Shown: piece by piece, positions 53,444 to 62,130 of the stretch | How positions within the stretch are numbered: position 1 is the stretch's first letter | How the letters are laid out: the number at the start of each line of letters is the position of its first letter | Source: Castellaniella sp035707805 | GTDB lineage: Bacteria; Pseudomonadota; Gammaproteobacteria; Burkholderiales; Burkholderiaceae_B | Reading direction: 5' to 3' | DNA: 64,000 nt | NCBI GenBank assembly: GCA_035707805.1 | Contig: DASSTS010000049.1 | Location: 17,333 to 81,332 of the forward strand | The notes under the pieces: generated by a model | Told to the model about the DNA's origin: nothing | Seen by the model: only the letters and a program-made list of their open reading frames with translations | Database searches by the model: none | Program-made: the position numbers and the translations under genes

Positions 53444-54058
53444 TCAACGCCCCTCTTCATGCGAGGCGGCCTCGCGCATTTCAGCTTCCCGGGCGATTTC
53501 CTCGGCCAGTTCCTCTTCGGCCGACTTGCCCGGATGAGTGTCCCGCGGATCCGCGCACGCGCCGCGCAGGCAGCCGACGCACTTGATCAGGTGCGAGATG
53601 CCCGCGGCGACCAGCAGCGCAAAGCCGATGGGGATCAGCAGCTTGGCGGGCCAGCGGACCAGGCCCCCGGCATTGGAGGACTGCTCGTTGTTGACGAAGG
53701 CGTCCATGAAGAACGGCCAGGACAGCCACATGATGGTGCCGGCCATGGGCAGCAGGAAGAACAGGATGCCGAAGATTTCGATCCACAGCTGCGTGCGGCG
53801 CGGCAGATGGGATGCCAGCACGTCCACGCGGACGTGCTCGTTCTTGAGCAGGGTGTAGCCGGCGGCGAGCAGAAAGACGCCGCCGAACAGATACCACTGC
53901 AGTTCGAGCCAGGCATTGGAACTGACGTTGAAGACCTTGCGCACGGTCGCGTTGGTGGCGCTGACCAGCACGGCAAGGAGGATCAACCAGGTCACGGCCT
54001 GGCCCACGCGGCGATTGACGGCGTCAATCACCCGTGACAGGGCTAGGAGTGCATTCAT
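53444..54058 (-). CDS. dctQ: TRAP transporter small permease subunit
   Basis: Small membrane subunit of 204 residues with four helices and the DctQ signature SSNAWLELQWYLFGGVFLLAAGYTLLKNEHVRVD. A charged Glu/Ala-rich tail of about 30 residues lies at the C-terminus. ATG at 54058 begins at MNALLALSRVIDAVN; the upstream open frame crosses the hairpin region and is rejected. It is 120 bases downstream of dctP and joined to dctM by a few bases. Confidence 0.92.
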   Translation of the reverse strand: MNALLALSRVIDAVNRRVGQAVTWLILLAVLVSATNATVRKVFNVSSNAWLELQWYLFGGVFLLAAGYTLLKNEHVRVDVLASHLPRRTQLWIEIFGILFFLLPMAGTIMWLSWPFFMDAFVNNEQSSNAGGLVRWPAKLLIPIGFALLVAAGISHLIKCVGCLRGACADPRDTHPGKSAEEELAEEIAREAEMREAASHEEGR

Positions 54059-54100
54059 GGTGAATACCAATAGGAAAAAGGCGAAGCGCGGACACGCAGA

Positions 54101-54120
54101 AGCCCCCGCAAGCGGGGGCT
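54101..54120 (-). terminator. hairpin 1 between dctP and dctQ
   Basis: AGCCCCCGC and GCGGGGGCT form a perfect 9-base dyad around 2 bases, 42 bases before the dctQ ATG. On the minus strand no T-run follows (the next bases are TCTGCG), so it more likely stabilises the dctP message or attenuates read-through than terminates fully. Confidence 0.5.
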
Positions 54121-54142
54121 GGTGCGCGAACCGGCGACAAAG

Positions 54143-54162
54143 GCCGGCCCGCGAGGGCCGGC
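54143..54162 (-). terminator. hairpin 2 between dctP and dctQ
   Basis: GCCGGCCC and GGGCCGGC pair perfectly over a 4-base GCGA/TCGC loop, 16 bases beyond the dctP stop. Together with hairpin 1 it could set the excess of binding protein over membrane subunits. Confidence 0.5.
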
Positions 54163-54178
54163 GCAAGCATGCGGGCGA

Positions 54179-55267
54179 TTACTTCGCCGCGGTGGCCATG
54201 TACTGGTCGAAGCTGCCTTCGGCGATCCGGAACCAGGGAATTTCGTGGTCGCGGAAGCCCATGTAGGCGTCGTGGATCTTCTTGAAGTTGGGGTCCTTGG
54301 CCGACAGTTCGGCGTAGGTGTCCTTGGCGGCCTTGTAGCAGGCATCCATGACCGGCTTGGGGAAGGCGCGCAGCTTGGCGCCTTCGCCGATCAGGCGCTT
54401 CAGGGCGTTGGGGTTCTCGGCGTCGTAGGTGGCGATCATGGTATTGGTCGCCAGCGCGGAAGCCTGGTCCAGGACGGCCTGGTAGTGCTTCGGCAGGGCC
54501 TCGTACTTGTCCTTGTTGACGTACAGGGAGACCTGCAGGGTGCCTTCCCACCAGCCCGGGAAGTAGTAGTAGGGCGCCACGCGGTGAAAGCCCATCTTTT
54601 CGTCATCGTAGGGTCCGATCCACTCGGCCGCGTCGATGGTGCCCTTTTCCAGCGAGGGATAGATGTCGCCGCCGGCGATCTGCTGCGGCACCACGCCGAG
54701 CTTCATCAGCACGGCGCCCGCGAAGGCGGCGGTGCGGAACTTCAGGCCCTGGAGGTCCTGGACGGTCTTGATTTCCTTGCGGAACCAGCCGCCCATCTGG
54801 GTGCCGGTGTAGCCGCAGGGGAAATTGACGATGTTGAACTTGGCGAACAGGTCGCGCAGGATCTTCAGGCCGCCGCCGTGGCGCACCCAGGCGTTGTACT
54901 GGCGGGTATTCAGGCCGAAGGGGACCGCGCCGTCGAAGCACAGGGCGGGATCCTTGCCGTAGTAGTAGTAGGACGCCGTATGGCCGCATTCGACGGTGCC
55001 ATTCTGCACGCCGTCGAGCACGCCCAGCGCCGGCAGGATTTCGCCGCCCGGGAAGGCGCGGATCTGGAATTTCCCGCCGGTGGCCTCGGAGACGAACTTG
55101 GCGACGTTTTCACCGCCGGAGTAGATCGCGTCCGCGCTGCGGGGGAAGCTGGACGCCAGGCGCCAGTTGAGGGTGGGTGCGTCCTGAGCGAAGACCGGAG
55201 CGGCGAGGGTGGTGCCGCCGGCGGCCACGCCAAAGGCAGCCTTCTTGAGGAAGGAACGACGTTGCAT
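54179..55267 (-). CDS. dctP: TRAP transporter substrate-binding protein, Tat-exported
   Basis: Periplasmic binding protein of 362 residues. The N-terminus MQRRSFLKKAAFG is a clear twin-arginine signal with cleavage after PVFA near residue 27, so it is exported folded. The mature part shows the DctP fold, with GLKFRTAAFAGAVLMKLGVVPQQIAGGDIYPSLEKGTIDAAEWIGPYDDEKMGFH typical pieces (arginine and tryptophan of the binding site). This resembles the subgroup that binds 2-oxo acids or mannitol-like solutes, so a 2-oxo acid ligand is possible. ATG at 55267 follows AAGGGG. First gene of dctP-dctQ-dctM. Confidence 0.92.
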   Translation of the reverse strand: MQRRSFLKKAAFGVAAGGTTLAAPVFAQDAPTLNWRLASSFPRSADAIYSGGENVAKFVSEATGGKFQIRAFPGGEILPALGVLDGVQNGTVECGHTASYYYYGKDPALCFDGAVPFGLNTRQYNAWVRHGGGLKILRDLFAKFNIVNFPCGYTGTQMGGWFRKEIKTVQDLQGLKFRTAAFAGAVLMKLGVVPQQIAGGDIYPSLEKGTIDAAEWIGPYDDEKMGFHRVAPYYYFPGWWEGTLQVSLYVNKDKYEALPKHYQAVLDQASALATNTMIATYDAENPNALKRLIGEGAKLRAFPKPVMDACYKAAKDTYAELSAKDPNFKKIHDAYMGFRDHEIPWFRIAEGSFDQYMATAAK

Positions 55268-55314
55268 GAGAGAGAGCCCCTTTTGTGAGTTGATGGTAAA
55301 CCCGGATATTTGTA

Positions 55315-55329
55315 CTGTTTTGTAAACAG
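55315..55329. promoter_or_regulatory. inverted repeat upstream of dctP
   Basis: CTGTTT and AAACAG form a 6-base dyad with a 3-base centre, 48 bases upstream of the dctP ATG, in an A+T-rich patch of an otherwise GC-rich region. It may be an operator or overlap the promoter. No regulator gene is adjacent. Confidence 0.3.
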
Positions 55330-55528
55330 CGAGAGCGCGCGAAGTTTGCCTGACATGGGCCTTCCTTCGCAATCGGTAATAACGCTTACTGCCCTCTGAA
55401 ACCGAAACTGCCAAGGGCATCCCTCCCCACCGCAGACGGCGCAATTTCCTGGCGCACGGGCGGCCGCATCCGGCACGGCGCGAGGCCATGTGCGACAATG
55501 CCCGATTGCGTTCCCGAACCGCCTGACC

Positions 55529-56719
55529 GTGCCTGCTTCTCCCCAAACCTTCAGCCTGCGGCAGATCGCCCTGCCGGCTTTTGGTCCATCCCTGCTCTTC
55601 GGCATGGGGGAAGGCGCCATCTTTCCGGTCCTGGCGCTCAGCGCCCGTGACCTGGGCGCCAGTTCCGCGGGCGCCGGCGTCATCGTCGCCCTGGTTGGCA
55701 TCGGGTCCCTGCTGGCCAATCTGCCCGCCGCCGCGCTGGCCACCCGCTACGGCGAACGGCGGGCCATGGTCGGCGCCGCCGCCTTCAGCCTGCTGGCCCT
55801 GATCCTGTGCCTGCTGGCGCACACCCCCTGGGTGCTCGGCCTGGGCGTGCTCATGATCGGCCTGGCCAGCGCCGTCTTCCTGCTGGCCAGGCAGACCTTC
55901 CTGGTCGAGGCCGTGCCGCTGCACATGCGCGCCCGCGCCATGTCCACACTGGGCGGCACCATGCGCATCGGCCTGTTCATCGGCCCGTTCGGCGGGGCCG
56001 CCTTCATCCACTGGCTAGGCCTGTCCGGCGCCTACTGGATGGCCGCGCTTGCCATGCTGGGCGCGGGCGCGCTGGCCATGGCCGTCCCCGACCTGGAACC
56101 CCGCGAGTCCGTGGTGACGGCGGCGCCGGCGCGCGTCAGCATGGCGGGCCTCATGCGCCAGCACGCCCGCGTCCTGCTGACGCTGGGCATCGCCACGGCC
56201 CTGGTCTCGGCGCTGCGCGCCTGCCGCCAGATCGTCATCCCGCTGTGGGCCGACCACATCGGCCTGGACGCGACCACCACCGCCCTGATCTACGGCCTCA
56301 TGGGCGGGGTGGACATGCTGCTGTTCTATCCGGCCGGCAAAGTCATGGACCAGCACGGCCGCCTCTGGGTCGCCCTGCCCTGCATGCTGGTCATGGGTCT
56401 GAGCCTGATGGCCATGCCATGGACCGCCGGATTCGCCAGCCTGCTGGCCGTCTGCCTGGTGCTGGGTTTTGGCAACGGCATCGGCTCGGGCATCATCATG
56501 ACCATCGGCGCGGACGCCTCGCCCCGCGAAGGGCGCACGGTCTTCCTGGGCATCTGGCGCCAGATCACGGACCTCGGCGGCAGCGGCGGGCCGCTGCTGC
56601 TGTCCGCCCTGACCGCCGCGGCGTCGCTGGCCGCCGGCATCACCGCCATCGGCGGCATCGGCCTGATCGCCGCCTGGATGTTCTGGCGCTGGCTGCCCCG
56701 GGGGCCGGTATCCCCATGA
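55529..56719 (+). CDS. MFS transporter
   Basis: Major facilitator of about 396 residues with twelve predicted membrane helices. The loop between helices 2 and 3 reads LATRYGERRAM, the standard MFS motif A region, and the central loop is about 25 residues. It is similar to drug-exporter-type MFS proteins of the MdtG/YfcJ kind. The start is uncertain: GTG at 55529 gives a compact N-terminus, while GTG at 55490 adds 13 residues and has GAGG before it. The stop overlaps the next gene as ATGA. Confidence 0.85.
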   Translation: MPASPQTFSLRQIALPAFGPSLLFGMGEGAIFPVLALSARDLGASSAGAGVIVALVGIGSLLANLPAAALATRYGERRAMVGAAAFSLLALILCLLAHTPWVLGLGVLMIGLASAVFLLARQTFLVEAVPLHMRARAMSTLGGTMRIGLFIGPFGGAAFIHWLGLSGAYWMAALAMLGAGALAMAVPDLEPRESVVTAAPARVSMAGLMRQHARVLLTLGIATALVSALRACRQIVIPLWADHIGLDATTTALIYGLMGGVDMLLFYPAGKVMDQHGRLWVALPCMLVMGLSLMAMPWTAGFASLLAVCLVLGFGNGIGSGIIMTIGADASPREGRTVFLGIWRQITDLGGSGGPLLLSALTAAASLAAGITAIGGIGLIAAWMFWRWLPRGPVSP

Positions 56720-57936
56720 GGGCCCCCGCCCTCACCGCCAAGGCACCGCCGCGCGCCGGCGGGGCCAAAGCCTCGATCTTCCTGGTCCTGGTGGGCATCT
56801 GCGCCGCCCTGCACATCTGGAAGCTGCCCCCCGCCCTGCCCCAGCTGCAGGCGCAGTTCCAGCTCAGCCTGGTGCAATCGGGATTCCTGCTGTCCGTCGT
56901 CCAGCTGGGCGGCATGACGCTGGGCCTGCCCATCGGCCTGGTGGCCGAGCGCATCGGCCTGCGCCGCTGCATCCTGGGCGGGCTCGCCACGCTGGCCACC
57001 GCCTCGGCGCTGGGCGCCTGGCTGGATTCCAGCCTCATGGTGCTGGCCTGCCGCGCCGTCGAGGGCTGCGGCTTCCTGATGGTCGCCATGCCGGTGCCGT
57101 CCCTGATCCGCCGCCTCGTGCCGCCCGAGAACCTCAGCCGGATCATGGGATGGTGGGGCTGCTACATGCCGCTGGGCACCGTCGTCATTCTGTTGTCCGG
57201 GTCATGGATCCTCAGCCTGGGCGACTGGCGGCTGCTGTGGCTGCTGCTGGCCGCGCTGACGCTGGTCTGCGCGCTGCTCACGCTGTCCCTCGTCCCCCGC
57301 GACCCGCCGCCCGAGGCGCGCGAGACGCGTCCCGCGGCGCTGTCGCTGGTGGCCGCGACCCTGCGCTCGGCCGACGTGTGGCTGGTGGCGATGACCTTCG
57401 GCGCCTACGCCAGCCAATGGATCGCCGTGATCGGCTTCCTGCCGACGATCTACGTGAGCGCCGGCATCACCGGCACCACGGCCGGCGTGCTGACCGCCAT
57501 CGTCGCCGGCGCCAACGCCATCGGCAACCTGGCCGCCGGCCGCCTGCTGCACCGCGGGGCACGCGCCTGGCACCTGCTGGCGCTGGGCATGGGCACCATG
57601 ATCGTGTGCGCATATGCCGCCTTCGGCGCCCACCTGCCGGCCGCGGCGCAGTTCTTTGCGGTGCTGATGTTCTCGATGGTGGGCGGGCTGGTGCCCGCCA
57701 CGCTGTTCGTCCTGGCGCTGACCCTGGCGCCCAGCGCGCACACCACCTCGACCACCGTCGGCTGGATGCAGCAGTGCTCGGCGCTGGGCCAGTTCGTCGG
57801 CCCGCCGCTGGTCGCCTGGGTCGTCAACCAGGCCGGCGGCGACTGGCAATGGACGTGGGTGGCGACCAGCGCCCTGGCCGCGGCCGGCATCGTGCTGGCC
57901 GTCCAGATCGGCCGCCGGACACAAGGCCGGCGCTGA
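56716..57936 (+). CDS. MFS transporter (CynX/NimT-like)
   Basis: Second major facilitator, 406 residues and twelve helices, from a different branch than its partner. N-terminal KLPPALPQLQAQFQLSLVQSGFLLSVVQLGGM and the motif GLVAERIGLRR fit the cyanate/nitroimidazole-type exporters. Its ATG overlaps the preceding MFS stop, so both are translated from one message. Substrates unknown; two overlapping MFS genes suggest a common or paired export function. It is followed tail to tail, with no gap, by the HD-GYP gene. Confidence 0.86.
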   Translation: MRAPALTAKAPPRAGGAKASIFLVLVGICAALHIWKLPPALPQLQAQFQLSLVQSGFLLSVVQLGGMTLGLPIGLVAERIGLRRCILGGLATLATASALGAWLDSSLMVLACRAVEGCGFLMVAMPVPSLIRRLVPPENLSRIMGWWGCYMPLGTVVILLSGSWILSLGDWRLLWLLLAALTLVCALLTLSLVPRDPPPEARETRPAALSLVAATLRSADVWLVAMTFGAYASQWIAVIGFLPTIYVSAGITGTTAGVLTAIVAGANAIGNLAAGRLLHRGARAWHLLALGMGTMIVCAYAAFGAHLPAAAQFFAVLMFSMVGGLVPATLFVLALTLAPSAHTTSTTVGWMQQCSALGQFVGPPLVAWVVNQAGGDWQWTWVATSALAAAGIVLAVQIGRRTQGRR

Positions 57937-59142
57937 TCAGCCGACGATGGGCGGCACCGGCAGGCCGGACTGCGCCCAATCCACCGGCGCGCGCACCGGC
58001 AGCACGGCGCTGCCGCAATCCGGATCCGACAGGTCGACGCGGCGTTCGGGGATCGCGTGCGCCCAGCGGATGGAATAGAAGACCTTGACCACCGGTTGCT
58101 CGGGCGTATCGCGGTTCTGGGCCACCACCAGGCCGAGTTCGCTGTTGATCAGGCTGATGATCGACCCGACCGGGTAGCGGCCGATCGCGCGCACGAAGGC
58201 GCCCAGCACGTCCATGTCGAACTGGCCTTCCGACTTGAGCATCTTGAACAGGGTAAAGGCCGGATCCCAGCCCTTGCGGTAGGGCCGGCTGGAAGTCATT
58301 TCATCGTAGTAATTGCAGATCGCCGCCATGCGCGACAGCAGGCCGATCTGCTTGCCGGCCAACTGGTCCGGAAACCCCTTGCCGTCCATGCGCTCGTGGT
58401 GGTGGAGGCACACCTCGATGACTTCCGGCGGGATGGACGGATCGGCGCGCAGCACGGCGGCGCCCGCCGCGGGGTGCTGGCGCAGCAGTTCCGCGGGCGG
58501 CTGGATCGCCCGACTTGTCCTGCCCGACATCTCCGGCGGCTCGCCGACCTTGCCGATGTCGTGCAGCAGGCCGGCCATGCCGGCCAGGTGCACGTGCTCG
58601 TCGGCCAGCCGCATGGTGCGGGCCAGCGAGGTCATCAGCGCCGCGACCGACACCGAATGCGCGTAGAGATACTGGTCGGCCTTCTTGATACGGGCCAGGC
58701 TGGTCAGGGCATCGGGATGCCCGTCGATCGAATCCGCCATGTCCTGCACCAGGCCCTGGATCTGGCTCAGGTCCACCTTGTTGCCCAATTCCGCCTCGGC
58801 AAAGAGCTGCTTGACGTGGTCCCGGGAATCATCCAGGATTTCGCGCGCGTCGTCGAAGGCCTGCTGCTCGCTGGTGGCCGCCGCCAAACGCGTGTGCCGC
58901 GCGGTGGTCGGCTCGGCGGAGCCCGCGGCGGCCGCCACGGGCTCCGCCGAGGCGCCCACGTCCAGGCCCCGGCTGGTGTCGATCAGGACCCAGTCCAGGC
59001 GCGACTTTTGCAGCTTTTCGAGCTTGCGCTCGTTGGAGATCAGAAAGCGGGACCGCCAGAAGGAATGGTCCAGGAAGGATCCGCCGAGATCCTGGACATA
59101 CATCCCGACACGGAGCTGGGGAACAGGAACTTTTTTGATCAT
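57937..59142 (-). CDS. HD-GYP domain c-di-GMP phosphodiesterase
   Basis: A 401-residue cytoplasmic protein: DUF3391 N-terminal domain (about 3-120, MIKKVPVPQLRVGMYVQDLGG) and an HD-GYP domain (about 150-330). HD dyad residues are in LLHDIGKVG near 194, with HHHERMDGKGFP near 247 (GFP replacing GYP, a common active variant) and CNYYDEMTSSRPYRKG. It should hydrolyse c-di-GMP to pGpG or GMP. The tail after about 340 is of unknown role. It is the second c-di-GMP-related gene in the window. Confidence 0.9.
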   Translation of the reverse strand: MIKKVPVPQLRVGMYVQDLGGSFLDHSFWRSRFLISNERKLEKLQKSRLDWVLIDTSRGLDVGASAEPVAAAAGSAEPTTARHTRLAAATSEQQAFDDAREILDDSRDHVKQLFAEAELGNKVDLSQIQGLVQDMADSIDGHPDALTSLARIKKADQYLYAHSVSVAALMTSLARTMRLADEHVHLAGMAGLLHDIGKVGEPPEMSGRTSRAIQPPAELLRQHPAAGAAVLRADPSIPPEVIEVCLHHHERMDGKGFPDQLAGKQIGLLSRMAAICNYYDEMTSSRPYRKGWDPAFTLFKMLKSEGQFDMDVLGAFVRAIGRYPVGSIISLINSELGLVVAQNRDTPEQPVVKVFYSIRWAHAIPERRVDLSDPDCGSAVLPVRAPVDWAQSGLPVPPIVG

Positions 59143-59170
59143 GGGAATCGCGGAATGGGATGACGGCCTG

Positions 59171-59779
59171 TCAGAGTGTATCCGAACGTAGCGATCCGGT
59201 CCCGGGCGTGCCGTCCATGCCTTCCCAGCGCGGTCCCGGCACATGGATGTCGAAAAGGTCCAGCACCCGGCAGACGGTGTGGTCGATCATCTCGTCGAGG
59301 CTGGCGGGCCGCATGTAGAAGGCGGGCAGCGGCGGAAAGATGACCCCGCCCATCTCGGTCACGGCGGTCATGTTGCGCAGGTGCGCGAGATTGAAGGGGG
59401 TTTCCCGCACCATCAGCACCAGCCGGCGGCGTTCCTTCAGCGTGACGTCCGCGGCGCGAGTGATCAGGTTGTCCGACAGGCCGTGGGCCACGGCGGCCAG
59501 CGTGCGCATGGAGCATGGCGCCACCACCATGCCGGCGGTGGCGAAACCGCCGCTGGCCAGGGCGGCCCCCACGTCGCGGGGACTGTAGACGTGATCGGCC
59601 AGCGCATGGACCGCGGCACGGTCCATGTCGAGTTCGTGGCGGATGTTCAGCACCCCGGACGGCGAGATCACCAGGTGGGTCTCGACGTCCTGGATCCGGG
59701 CGAACTCAAGCAGGCGCAAGGCGTATCGCGCGCCCGTCGCCCCGCTGATGCCGACTACCAGCCGGCGTCTTGGGGTCAC
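59171..59779 (-). CDS. ubiX: flavin prenyltransferase UbiX
   Basis: Makes prenylated FMN, the cofactor of the UbiD decarboxylase in ubiquinone synthesis. The 202 residues show LVVGISGATGARYALRLLE at the N-terminus, VVAPCSMRTLAAVAHG near 90 and PAFYMRPASLDEMIDHTVCRVLD near the end. The GTG at 59779 overlaps the grxD stop in GTGA, which fixes the start and implies coupling; the long open frame upstream runs antisense through grxD and prmC and is not real. Confidence 0.94.
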   Translation of the reverse strand: MTPRRRLVVGISGATGARYALRLLEFARIQDVETHLVISPSGVLNIRHELDMDRAAVHALADHVYSPRDVGAALASGGFATAGMVVAPCSMRTLAAVAHGLSDNLITRAADVTLKERRRLVLMVRETPFNLAHLRNMTAVTEMGGVIFPPLPAFYMRPASLDEMIDHTVCRVLDLFDIHVPGPRWEGMDGTPGTGSLRSDTL

Positions 59780-60117
59780 TCGATGGCCCCGGCATCCTTC
59801 AGCAAGGTCGTCAGCTCGCCGCTGGCGTGCATTTCGTTCATGATGTCGGTCCCGCCGACGAATTCGCCCTTGACGTACAGCTGCGGAATGGTGGGCCAGC
59901 TGGCGTAGTCCTTGACCCCCTGGCGAACCTCGGCGTCCTCCAGGACGTTGACCGTGACCAGTTTCGTCACGCCGACTTCCTTCAGGATCTGGATGGCGCG
60001 GCCGGAGAAGCCGCACTGGGGGAACTGCGCGGTGCCCTTCATGAACAGCACCACTGGATGGCCGGTGACGGTTTCGCGGATGAAATTCTGGACTTCGGAT
60101 TGTGCTGCTTCGGTCAT
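59776..60117 (-). CDS. grxD: monothiol glutaredoxin (Grx4 type)
   Basis: A 113-residue cytoplasmic protein with the CGFS active site (PQCGFSGRA near 34-42), WPTIPQLYVKGEFVGGTDI and a lysine at the glutathione site (MKGTAQFP). CGFS glutaredoxins bind and deliver [2Fe-2S] clusters with BolA partners. It is 18 bases after prmC and overlaps ubiX. Confidence 0.96.
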   Translation of the reverse strand: MTEAAQSEVQNFIRETVTGHPVVLFMKGTAQFPQCGFSGRAIQILKEVGVTKLVTVNVLEDAEVRQGVKDYASWPTIPQLYVKGEFVGGTDIMNEMHASGELTTLLKDAGAIE

Positions 60118-60135
60118 GGTGGTCTCTTTGAAAAT

Positions 60136-60957
60136 TCAGGCCGGCAGGCGGCCCCAGGTAAGCCGTTCGATGTCGGCCAGATCCCGCAGGCTGGCCACAT
60201 CGGAAAACCCCGACGACAGGAACAGGCCGCGCACGGCCGCCGCCTGGTCCCAGCCGTGTTCCACACACAAGGCCCCGCCGGGAAGCAGATGGGCCGGGGC
60301 CCCTCGCACGATGGTGCGCAGGGCGGCCAGGCCGTCTTCCCCGTCGGTCAACGCGCCCCGGGGTTCGAAGCGCAGGTCGCCCTGGACCAGGTGGGAGTCC
60401 CGACTGTCGATGTAGGGTGGGTTCGAGACGATCAAATCGTAATGCCCCGAATCCAACTGGGTATCGTACCAATTCCCGAGGGAAAACAATAGCTTTGCCC
60501 CCAGTGCGCGTGCGTTCATTTCGGCGACCGCCAGGGCGCCGGCGCTGCAGTCCACGGCCCGGACCTGCGCGTCCGGACGGTCCAGGGCGATGGAGACCGC
60601 CACCACGCCGCTGCCGGTCCCCAGGTCCAGCACCCGGGGCGCCCGGACGCCGGCCACGGCCCGCAGCCCGCACTCGACCAGCAGTTCGGTCTCGGGCCGG
60701 GGGATGAGCACGTCCGGCGTGACCGAAAAGTCGCGCCCCCAGAACTCGCGGCGCCCCAGGATGTAGGCCATGGGCTCGCCCGCGATCCGGCGGGCCTCCA
60801 GCGCCCGGTAGGCGGCGAGGTCCCGCGCGTCCAGCGGATCGGTGTCGTGGGCGATCAGCCAGGCGCGCGGCACGCCCAGCACGGCCTGCCACAGCAGGTG
60901 GCATTCCAGGCGCGGCAAGGGGCTGCCGGCCAGCGCGTCGCGCAAGGTGCGGGCCAC
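60136..60957 (-). CDS. prmC: peptide chain release factor N5-glutamine methyltransferase
   Basis: Methylates the glutamine of the GGQ motif in release factors 1 and 2. The 273 residues include the N-terminal helical domain, LIPRPETELLVE, the cofactor motif VLDLGTGSGVVAVS and the catalytic NPPYID. The start is GTG at 60957. It follows prfA by 9 bases, and so encodes the modifier of the protein made by the preceding gene. Confidence 0.96.
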   Translation of the reverse strand: MARTLRDALAGSPLPRLECHLLWQAVLGVPRAWLIAHDTDPLDARDLAAYRALEARRIAGEPMAYILGRREFWGRDFSVTPDVLIPRPETELLVECGLRAVAGVRAPRVLDLGTGSGVVAVSIALDRPDAQVRAVDCSAGALAVAEMNARALGAKLLFSLGNWYDTQLDSGHYDLIVSNPPYIDSRDSHLVQGDLRFEPRGALTDGEDGLAALRTIVRGAPAHLLPGGALCVEHGWDQAAAVRGLFLSSGFSDVASLRDLADIERLTWGRLPA

Positions 60958-60966
60958 GGCGCGGCG

Positions 60967-62046
60967 TCAGTCCAGCGCCAGCGCGGCCAGTTGCTCGGCC
61001 TGGTGCTCGGCCAGCAGCGCGTTGGTCACGTCGTTCAGGTCGCCGTCCATCACCTGGGCCAGCTTGTACAGCGTCAGGTTGATGCGGTGGTCCGTCACCC
61101 GCCCCTGCGGGAAGTTGTAGGTGCGGATCCGCTCGGAGCGGTCCCCCGAGCCCACCAGACTCTTGCGCTGGGCGGCCTCGCGGGCGTGCATCTCCTGCTG
61201 CTGGCGGTCCTTCAGCCGCGCGGCCAACACCTGCATGGCCTTGTCCTTGTTGCGGTGCTGCGACCGGTCGTCCTGGCACTCCACCACCAGGCCCGTGGGC
61301 AGGTGGGTGATGCGCACGGCGGAATCGGTCTTGTTGATGTGCTGCCCGCCCGCGCCGCTGGCGCGGAAGGTGTCGATGCGCAGGTCATTGGCATTGATCT
61401 GGATGTCGAGCTGCGCATCGGCCTCGGGCATTACCGCGACCGTGCAGGCCGAGGTATGCACGCGGCCCTGGGACTCGGTCTCCGGCACGCGCTGCACCCG
61501 GTGCGCGCCGGACTCGAACTTGAGCTGCCCGTACACGCCGTCGCCCTGGATGTGGGCGATGACCTCTTTGTAGCCGCCCAGCTCGGAGGCGTTCTCCGAC
61601 ATCAGCTCGACCCGCCAGCCGCGCGTTTCGGCGTAGCGCATGTACATGCGCAGCAGATCCCCGGCAAACAGCGCGCTTTCGTCGCCGCCCGTGCCGGCGC
61701 GGATTTCCAGGAAGACGCTGCGGTCGTCGTCGGGATCCTTGGGCAGCAGCAGGATCTGCAACTCGGCCTCCAGCCGGTCGATGCGCTCCTGCGCGCCGGC
61801 GAGCTCTTCTTCGGCCAGGGCCTTCATGTCCGGGTCGGCCAGCAGCTCGCGGGCCGTCGTCTGGTCGTCACAGGCGCGTTCCCAGGATTCGAAGACGCGC
61901 ACCACAGGCTCGAGTTCGGCCCGTTCCCGCGTCAGCTTGCGGAACCGGTCCATGTCGTCGGCGCTGTCGGGCTCGGCCAGCATGGCGTCGATCTCGGCCA
62001 GACGGTGGCTGAGCTGTTCCAGGCGGCTGCGCATCGAGCTTTTCAT
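60967..62046 (-). CDS. prfA: peptide chain release factor 1
   Basis: Recognises UAA and UAG stop codons and triggers peptide release. The 359 residues contain the PxT discriminator region (RVPETESQGRVHTSACTV) and the GGQ motif (SGAGGQHINKTDSAVR) that PrmC methylates. ATG at 62046 follows GGAATTCC; another ATG four codons later is possible. It lies between hemA and prmC in the order common to many proteobacteria. Confidence 0.97.
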   Translation of the reverse strand: MKSSMRSRLEQLSHRLAEIDAMLAEPDSADDMDRFRKLTRERAELEPVVRVFESWERACDDQTTARELLADPDMKALAEEELAGAQERIDRLEAELQILLLPKDPDDDRSVFLEIRAGTGGDESALFAGDLLRMYMRYAETRGWRVELMSENASELGGYKEVIAHIQGDGVYGQLKFESGAHRVQRVPETESQGRVHTSACTVAVMPEADAQLDIQINANDLRIDTFRASGAGGQHINKTDSAVRITHLPTGLVVECQDDRSQHRNKDKAMQVLAARLKDRQQQEMHAREAAQRKSLVGSGDRSERIRTYNFPQGRVTDHRINLTLYKLAQVMDGDLNDVTNALLAEHQAEQLAALALD

Positions 62047-62130
62047 GAGGGAATTCCGGAAGATCCAAGGGAGACGCGATCCGCGCACGACGGACCGGCG
62101 GATCGTGGGGCGAAGGGATGGGAAAAGCCG

